A stretch of 64,000 nt of DNA, from assembly GCA_030549495.1 (NCBI GenBank), contig JAUIRK010000919.1, forward strand, positions 1,237,001 through 1,301,000. The letters run 5' to 3'. Positions within the stretch are counted from its first letter, which is position 1, and each line of letters starts with the position of its first letter. The translations under genes and the position numbers were made by a program. The notes under the pieces are model-generated. The model did no database searches. It had not been told where the DNA came from and saw only the letters and a program-made list of their open reading frames with translations. The stretch comes from Nectonema munidae (taxonomy: Eukaryota > Nematomorpha > Nectonematoida > Nectonematidae). This document shows, piece by piece, positions 52,001 through 61,000 of the stretch.

Positions 52001-55000
52001 AATTTTATTTTGATTATTTGATAAAATATATTATATAGGTTGGAGATGAATTATCGCGGTATACAGGTTGGAGATGAACCAACGTAGTATACAAATGTAT
52101 ATAGGTAATAACTTATGTAGCATCGTCTCCCCGAATGAGGTATATCAAATCTTACATCTAGCAGAATGTGAACAGAAAGTTGAACATTGTCTCCCTAGTT
52201 ATTTGTACATGGAATAGAAACCATCGTAGTATACAGGTTGAAGATGAATCATCGTAGTATACAGGTTAGAGATGAATCATCGTAGTATACCGGTTGGAGA
52301 TGAATCATTGTAGTATATAGTTTGGAGATGAATCATCGTAGAATACATGTTGGAGAAGAATCATCGTAATATACGGGTTGGAGATAACACGCAAGTTGTC
52401 TACCCGCGTTCAACCGTACAGGTTATGAGAATATATCATTACATATTAGAGAAGAGTTTTCTAAACTCTTTATACTGAAAAAATATTTCTTCAAATATAT
52501 TACTGTTTTGTTTAAAATACCTATACTTTGCAATTTGCACGATTTTAAATATTATATTTGTCAAATAATCAAAATAAAATTCTGTGATCAAAGAATCGAA
52601 AAATATTCTTTAAAAAATCAAAAAATATCAAACTTTCTGTTCATATTTTGCTACCTCATAGCTTCAATACTTATTGAGAAAAATTGATTAAAACACAGAT
52701 TTTGATCTATTTATCTTCTCTTTAGAAATTTATATGCAGTAAACAATAATAAAAATAATATTTATCCAAAACATATTTTTTTCGAATCAAAGTGTAAATC
52801 AAACCCGCACTTAAATTTTGGATGATTAAATCAAAAGAAGTAAAAAACTAATGTTAATTTATAAAAAACCAAAAACTAAAATGATTTTATAAAAATCTAA
52901 AAATAAATAGTGGACTACGATTATCCAACAAAACTTGTACATTCGATCTACATTTTTCACTTCAAAAATAATTTTAAATTTATTAGATAAACATTATACT
53001 GACCAATAAAAAAAACGAAGGTTAATTTATAAAAAAAAGGAAAAACTAATACTATTTTATAAAAATCTACAAATAAATTTAGATTCTGAGAGTAGAGTCG
53101 CTTTATAATTGTGCTGGAAATTGTCACATAATATAGGTAAAAATTTGTCCTAATGAAAGGAGCTTTAGTTTAAAATGCATCCCTTATCTGCTAATTAATG
53201 GTATGAAGCCCATAGAAAATAAAAACAGTAAAATGGTATTTCTTAAGTACTTATGATATAAGTAATGTATTCTGAAAGCCCATAAAAAATGCTTTAATTT
53301 GGTATATCCCATGATGCATTATGTTGAGAAATGTGAAAGTTATAAGCGTTTTAATATTTGACTAAGATTTAAGCTAGGAACACTACAAATAAACTAAGCG
53401 TACACTAGCCCGATAAAATAAACCACACACGCGTGCTAAAGATGTGGTGAAGCGTATGCGAGATAAGAATTCACTGCGCTCACAAACGCGTAATGCAACA
53501 TGTGTTAATCTTTCTGCGCATAGTTATGCTCTAAAATCAATCAATAATGTGATTTATTCTTCGCACACTGTCGGTATAAATATAAGGAATGCCCTTCGTT
53601 AAAAATTAGAAAGGTTGTATCTAAACTAAATAAAAGTAGACTACGATTATCAAACAAAATTCGTACATTCAATCGACATAAACCACACACGCGTGCTAAA
53701 GATGTGGTGAAGCGTATGTGAGATAAGAATTCACTGCGCTCACAAACGCGTAATGCAAAATGTGTTCATCTTTCTTCGCATAATTATGCTCTAAAATCAA
53801 TCAATAATGTGATTTATTCTTCGCACACTGTCGGTATAATTTTTAACGAATGCCCTTCGTTAAAAATTAGAAAGGTTGTATCTAAACTAAATAAAAGTAG
53901 ACTACGATTATCAAACAAAACTCGTACATTTAATCGACATTTTTCACTTGAAAAAAAATTTAAAATTTATTAGAAAAATATTATACTGACCTCTACTGAC
54001 CCATAAAAAGTAAAAAATATATATTAATTTTCGACAATTTTATTTAACTATGACATTTTAAAATGTTAAAACCCATATTCTACCTTTGTGAATATAAAAT
54101 TTTGAAGAAATAATATATAAACTCATTACGTTAATTATTGGTATTTTTTGAAACTAGATAAAAGTTGACTGACCTCACATAAAAGCGGATTTTGAAAAAA
54201 TAAAAATATATTTATTTGTAAAACCTAGCGTATTTTACCCACAAAGAGTATAGCTTCAAATCTTGTACATTCGATCAACATTTTTCACTTCAAAAATAAT
54301 TTTAAATTTATTAGAAAAACATTATACTGACCTATACTACTGACCCATAAAAAGTAAAAAATATATATTAATTTTCGACAGTTTTCTTTAACTATGAAAT
54401 TTTAAAATGTGAAAAATCATATTTTACCTTTGTGAATATAAAATATTCAAAAAATATTTTATAAATTAAGAACGTTAATTATTATTGGTATTTTTTGAAA
54501 CTAGATAAAACTTGACTGACCTCACATAAAAGCAGATTTTGGAAAAATGAAAATATATTTATTTGTATAACCTAGCCTATGTTAACCACAAAGAGTATAC
54601 CTTTCCAATGATATCATTTTCATTCAATTTTTTTTAAAATCTTCACATTATGCGTAAACAAAAAGGTGGTCCGTAATTTTTTCAAAAATTTAGACAAAAT
54701 TTTTCAAGTAATGTCCATTTATTAAATTTTTTAAAACTTTTGCAAAAATAAATTATTCTAGAGTATGTAGAAAGATAAGCTTTCTAATGATATATATATC
54801 ATGAAAAAGAAATATTGAAAAACAGTTGAATTCTTTCTTCAAATAAACAAGTAAAAATTTCCAAAAAGTAGTATTGGTAGTATTAGTATTATTATTATTA
54901 TTATTATTATATATTACATAAACATTTCAACCAATCATATAGTTTTTATGAAATAAAACTGCAATTTCAAAGTTAAATTTTTTGAACTTTTAGGAAGAAT

Positions 55001-58000
55001 TTTTGAAATGTGGCTTTCAATATGTATGTAAAATATTTTTTGAAAATTTTTATTTTAAGTATATTTTTTAAGCATTTTACGATTTACACATTTAAATATA
55101 TAATAAGGCTGGCAAGTTTGGCGAGTTGTCTCCCCGGAGGTCTTGCCAGACCTCTGATATGTAATAATGATTTTTATTTGTTTTTTCAACTTAATCAAAT
55201 TAAGGTACACCATTTTTTCACTTATAAGCACTGCTCTAACTGCTGCATGATAGGTCACATAGCCGCAAAATTTAAAAATTCGACAATTTGTAAATATTGT
55301 ATTGACATTTTTAATAGTCAGGATTGTACTTTAAAAGATAAAACTGATCTACATAAATGTGGCAATTGTGTTAAATCCGTAACCCATTACAATTATATGT
55401 TTGCAAAAAACATCGATAGCCTTTTATATACATGATTCTGTTCAATTTAAATTAGGCGCCTCGGCTTCTTATAATAAACTCTAAATTTTCTTCAATAGAA
55501 GTTTCAAGTAATTCTTTCAAATATTTTTACAGTCTCCCCAGCCAAAATAATCAGAAATGGAAACTTTCAATTCATATTTTGAGAATTACCTAGATAAACT
55601 GTCAGAAGACTCTATAAATATTATACTAGGAGACTTTAATTATAAAGCTCTTTGATTCTGAAAATAACTCTAATGTTTACAATTCTTATCTATGAGGTTG
55701 TCTCATTCTTCCTTACCTACTATCACAAATTCGACTAGACCTTTAAGTGACTCTCTTTTGGACAGTATATTCATCCCTGATAATACTCTCAATTACAAGT
55801 CATATGTAATAAACACTGCCAGTCCAATCACCTACATATACTTCTAGACTTGAGATCAGTTAAGCTAAGTGAAAACTTCCTAAAAAGCTCATATAAAGAC
55901 TCACTATAACGATAATACCTTTTTTTAACTTGGTTAAGAATCATGATTGGTCCATTCTACATTTTTATTCCAACAAGCCAAACTTACTGATTGATTACAT
56001 TAACGACAAATTAGTTGAGTTAAAAGTTAAATCCAAAAAAACTATTACAATAGCCAATAAAAATAAAGATAAGGTTAGCCAACAAAAGTGAACAAACAAT
56101 GAACTACTATCAATGATCAAATCACGGAATAAAATATTTCACAAACCAAAAAAAGAAAAATTTAATTTATTTATTAAATCTAAATTTTTACAGATAAGAA
56201 GTGAAATTAAGCATAAAATTAAACAATTTAAAAAAGTCCATTTTGAATCTTTTTTTCAGACTGTTTAGGTACTAAACCTAAATGGAATATTATCAATTCG
56301 TTTTTAAAAAACAAGAATCTCGCTCTTTTTCTCTAGATTACGAGGATTGCATTGTCACTGACGAACCAACTTTGTGTAGATTTTTTTCTGAATATTTTTC
56401 CAGTAATTTCAACATAGATTCTGAAGCCTTTTAAAAAGTCTTTACCTTTTGTAAGAAGACAGTTTTCATTTAAGCAGATTTCATTGAAAGATGTTTTGTT
56501 AAGCACAAAGCATCTTAAGGGCAGTAAATGCGAAGACTATTATGGTCTTTCAGTTCACGATTTTAAAATAGTAGCAAACTTTATTTCTCCTATTTTTTTG
56601 ATTGCATTAAATTCATGCATATTACACAATGTTTTTCCTGAAATACACAAAAATACTTCCTATACCCAAAGGTAAATCAAACATCACCAATTACAGACGC
56701 ATTACTATCGCTATCACAAGCACTAACTCAAAAATCTTATAGAAAATTATCTTTTAAGATCTTAGAAGAGTAAATCTAACAGACTCTTAGGATTCAGAAC
56801 TAGTACTTCCACTGAAATACTTCACTCAACAAATACTTCACTCTTCCTTTATAAACGACGTTATTGATTTATTAGATGATAAAAACGAAGACATTTCTTT
56901 ATTCCTTGATTTGACCAAGACATTTGATTCATTATCTCGCCATATTTTGATTGAAAAACTTCGTAATCTTGGCTTTTCTCAAGATGCTTTTCAGTTTTTT
57001 AAATCTTACTCGACAAATAGATATCAATTGGTATTCATAAATAACTACTTCTCTTCTAATGCCCGAGTTTTATCAGCCGTTCCACAAGGTTCTATTTAAG
57101 GCCCCCTGTTGTTCAACATATACATCAATGATTATCTTTTAATTATATCAAAACATTTTTGTATGCTGATGATGTTTCCATTATATTATCTGGAAAATGC
57201 ATTTGTAAAGATTGCGCTGTATTTTAAATGATATCAATACGTGATTTTGTAATAATAAACTCAAAATCAATTCTGAAAAATCGTTTAGTATAGTTTTCTT
57301 TTATAAAAAAAGAGATTACAAAGTTTGACGCAGTTTTGAGCGAGATTGGATGTCATAAAGTGCAAAATTTAAACCTACTAGGCCTGAATGTCTTGTAAAA
57401 CTTATCCTGGAATGTTAACATCAGTACCCTCTTAAATAAATTAAGCTATGTCGTAGGCGTTCTAAAATAAGCAAAAGAAATTTTCCCTACTAAAGTTCTC
57501 TTGACTCTATATAAATCTCCTTTTCTTCCTCCTCATATACTTTGCAGTATTACAAATTGGTGCCACTTGCAATGCGATTCTATTTCTCAGCTTCAAAAAA
57601 AAGCGTTGAGAAGCATCTTTAACTTGAAGCAATTATCCCATACAAATAAATTCTTTGATTTTCACATCTTAAAAGTCAAGGATATTTACAAAGAAAAAAT
57701 GACATTATTCACTTTTTAGTTCATCAACTCGATTTCTTTTCCTCTCTGTAATCTTACAATAAAATTCGATTATGAAAAACTTACAAAGTGCACCATCCCA
57801 GACTCTTATTTGTGTAAAACAATGCTTTAGTCTTGCTTTTCTTTTTTAAAATTTTCGCGAATTGTTTTACTTTCTGCACTTTTTTTTTGCTGATATATTG
57901 TCAACCTCTGTTCTAGGTTATATCAAGAAGTGGCCTGTAAAGGCTTTTGATATAAAACCTTCAAACAATTTTCTTTTTTTATTCACTAGGACATTATTTT

Positions 58001-61000
58001 TCCCACAATTATTTTCACTACTTACATATGACTTTTTTCTCTCTCTATCATTAAATTTTGTTTGTTTGTAAATAAACTCCTTACTTACATTTACCTTATC
58101 TTACTTCTCTTGCGGGACCGTGTTTATAATTAAAAAAAACTACTTGAGATTTTTATGAAACAAGAAAAAGATGAAAAACGTTAAATTGAAAGATTATGCG
58201 TTGGAAAAAGATATCCAAGAGATACAAACACAGCTTCCCCAAATACATCTAATTTATTTAGATTTAAAAAATGATAAAATCAAAAATATGAAAGCTTACT
58301 TGAATAAACTTTAATGTCATGCAGAAATGGAAATGAGTGATTTTGTTAAAGCTTTACATCTTTTGCATATTTTTAATAAAAATTTTAAATTAACTCCTCC
58401 TCCAATTAATGGTTAAAGTTTAACTAAAAATGACATTTAATGATTTTTGTATCTTGACAAGGATAGTTAAAATATTGTGCAATGTAGGGCTTAGGGCTAG
58501 GTTTGGGGTCGTATCATTTAAACTTTATTAATGGAAAATTTTTTAAGATGATTCAAAATATATAAATTAATAACATATATTGTGTTTTGAAAAACTTATC
58601 AGCGATATATATGTGACATTTACCTAAACTTTATTAATAAAAAATATATAGAGGGTTTAGAACTAATTTCATATATTGAGTTTTTTAAAACGCATCTGTC
58701 AAATGTTTTTATATCTTCCAAAACCTCAAGAGGTGAGACAACCCCTCATATTTTTAGCCACTATCTTTCCAACTCTCAATAGGATAAAGACATCCAAAAA
58801 CATAATTTTATTCAGTATAATCAATTATATATTTATCAATTTAGGTAAACTTTGCTCCACTTATTGCTTATAGATATAATATAATAAGAAATCATTGTAA
58901 TACTTATTCAATTACCCATTACTATAGTATAACTAGACTTTCCCGCGTACTTAATTCGATATTTTATTGCTACAAAGTTTGCTGCGTGTTCTATTTGATA
59001 TATTAAAAATGGGGGACAAGGGCGTGAAAGTTATTGTTTTTGAATATTCATTCAATTACATATTGCTACCATATAGCTAGATTTTGCTGAGTTGATACTT
59101 TTCTGTAATTGCTCCGTTTTGAGTTGAAATAAAAAAAATAAAAAGACAACTGGATAAAAATATTTTGTTTTTGAAAAGGGCTAGAGATATAATTCTTAAC
59201 GATGTCCATGTTATTTTTAGATTAGTTAGTCAAAAATGAACTAAGACAAACCAACTTTCCCAACTTTAATCTAATAATATATCAAGAGGTAATTTCTGTG
59301 ATTTACCTGCACACCACCATGGTAAAATGCAAAATTTAAAAGTAAGTATAGGATGGTAGGAATTTAAATATACTAATTCAAAAGAAATACAGTAAGATAG
59401 TGGTCATTACCTAAAGCAAAACTGAGCCAATCAGGTTGTCCATAATGCTCCACAGCCACACAAACAGTGTTCAAGAATACAAGAATTATCACTGTCCAAT
59501 AAAATGCTTGCGTTTTTACGATGTGACGTAGAAAAAATCTGAACCAATTTGCTATTTAATCACACGTGTTAACAAATTTTTGGATTAATAAATTACCTAA
59601 TTTTCTTATTTTTCCTTCGATATTTTCGATAGAATGAACTCTTTAGTATCCAATCAAATTTCGAGCTTTCTTCTTTGCTTGTGTACTGTAAGTCTTGGAA
59701 ATAAAAAATATTAGCCACATTTCCTGAATCTACAAAACTCAATTCAAAAAGTATGCATTTATATTCTGAATTTTGTTTTAGTTCATCTGATACATATGTG
59801 TCAATGTCACGTGAGTCAATACACAAAGTGGTTACACCCCTAAACATTATGAAAAAGGACTTTTATTTCTTAACAACTAAATATAACCTCATTAAAAAAT
59901 AAAATTAAAGATTAGTTTGACAAACAAAAAAATAAAATGAACTGAAAGCGCATAAATAATAAAAAAACCCATTTGCCAAAAAATATATGATTATACCTAA
60001 ATTTTAATAAGCTTAGGGAAAATGTTTGCCAAACTTCACTGTGTAAAAAAAACAAATATTTATTTCATCATAAATTTGCTTCACCTTTCCACATAAAGAA
60101 TTTTTGACTATGCAAACTTATTAGAGTACAATCTAATAAAAGTACAGTTGTATCAATGTGAAAGTTTGGGAGAAAAAAAGCAAAGCAGAGTAGAGAGAAT
60201 GCATAAAGCTGCTAACCTTCTTCGTTTTCATCGGTTTCTTTAGAACTGGACTGATTCGCTTTCAACGCTGCCTTTCTTCGAGCTAAATTCAAATTAAAAA
60301 CATGAAAATCGAATTATATCCTTCTTCACGCATCGGCCTGATTTTGCTTTTCATTTCTATTCGCCTAAAACTATTTGAAGCTTATTTCTACAATAGCTTC
60401 TAAATTATTATAATAATTTCTACAAAGTATTTCTTACTTTAAAAAATGAACCACAATAATTCATATTTTAAGATTAGTAGTCAATGAGATTGCAATCGCC
60501 ACATCTCATTTGGAGGGTATCTATCCTTAACAAAAATTTTTTGCCAAAACTTTTTTTACATAATTAAAATATATTAACCTCACTGATTATGAAAATAAAA
60601 TTCGTTTTTACTAATTGGCTCTAATTTTCAAATTTTTTAAATTTTTACTTAATGACACCTATTTTTCAAATTAAAAAATTTTTTATTCATTATAAAAAAA
60701 TTATTTAAAAAAATACTTCCACTTTCTTTTTTTCTGTGAAATTCTTTTGATTCTTCGCGCTGTAAGCCCCAACAATAATCCGCCATCATGTTTTCGTCCC
60801 ACCTACCTTGATATCTTTCTTCCATTGTCTTTATTTCTTGATGAAATCTTTCACCTTGATCTTCGCCATTTGCCCAAGATTTTCAGGGAATTTATTCAAG
60901 TGGCTATGTAAGTAGTGCATTTTCCACTCATATTTGCGCCAAGCGTTTTGAAATTTACCAGCATTTTTTCTACAAGCTCTGGATAATTTTCAGCTTTATT

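Noticed and set aside
55010-55435. Zinc-knuckle frame that might suggest a retroviral-type gag
   Set aside because: It is followed by an AP-endonuclease and a non-LTR reverse transcriptase with no LTRs or integrase, so it is LINE ORF1.
59593-59847. 84-codon minus frame as a separate gene
   Set aside because: Its C-terminal third is channel exon 3; the rest is intron read-through.
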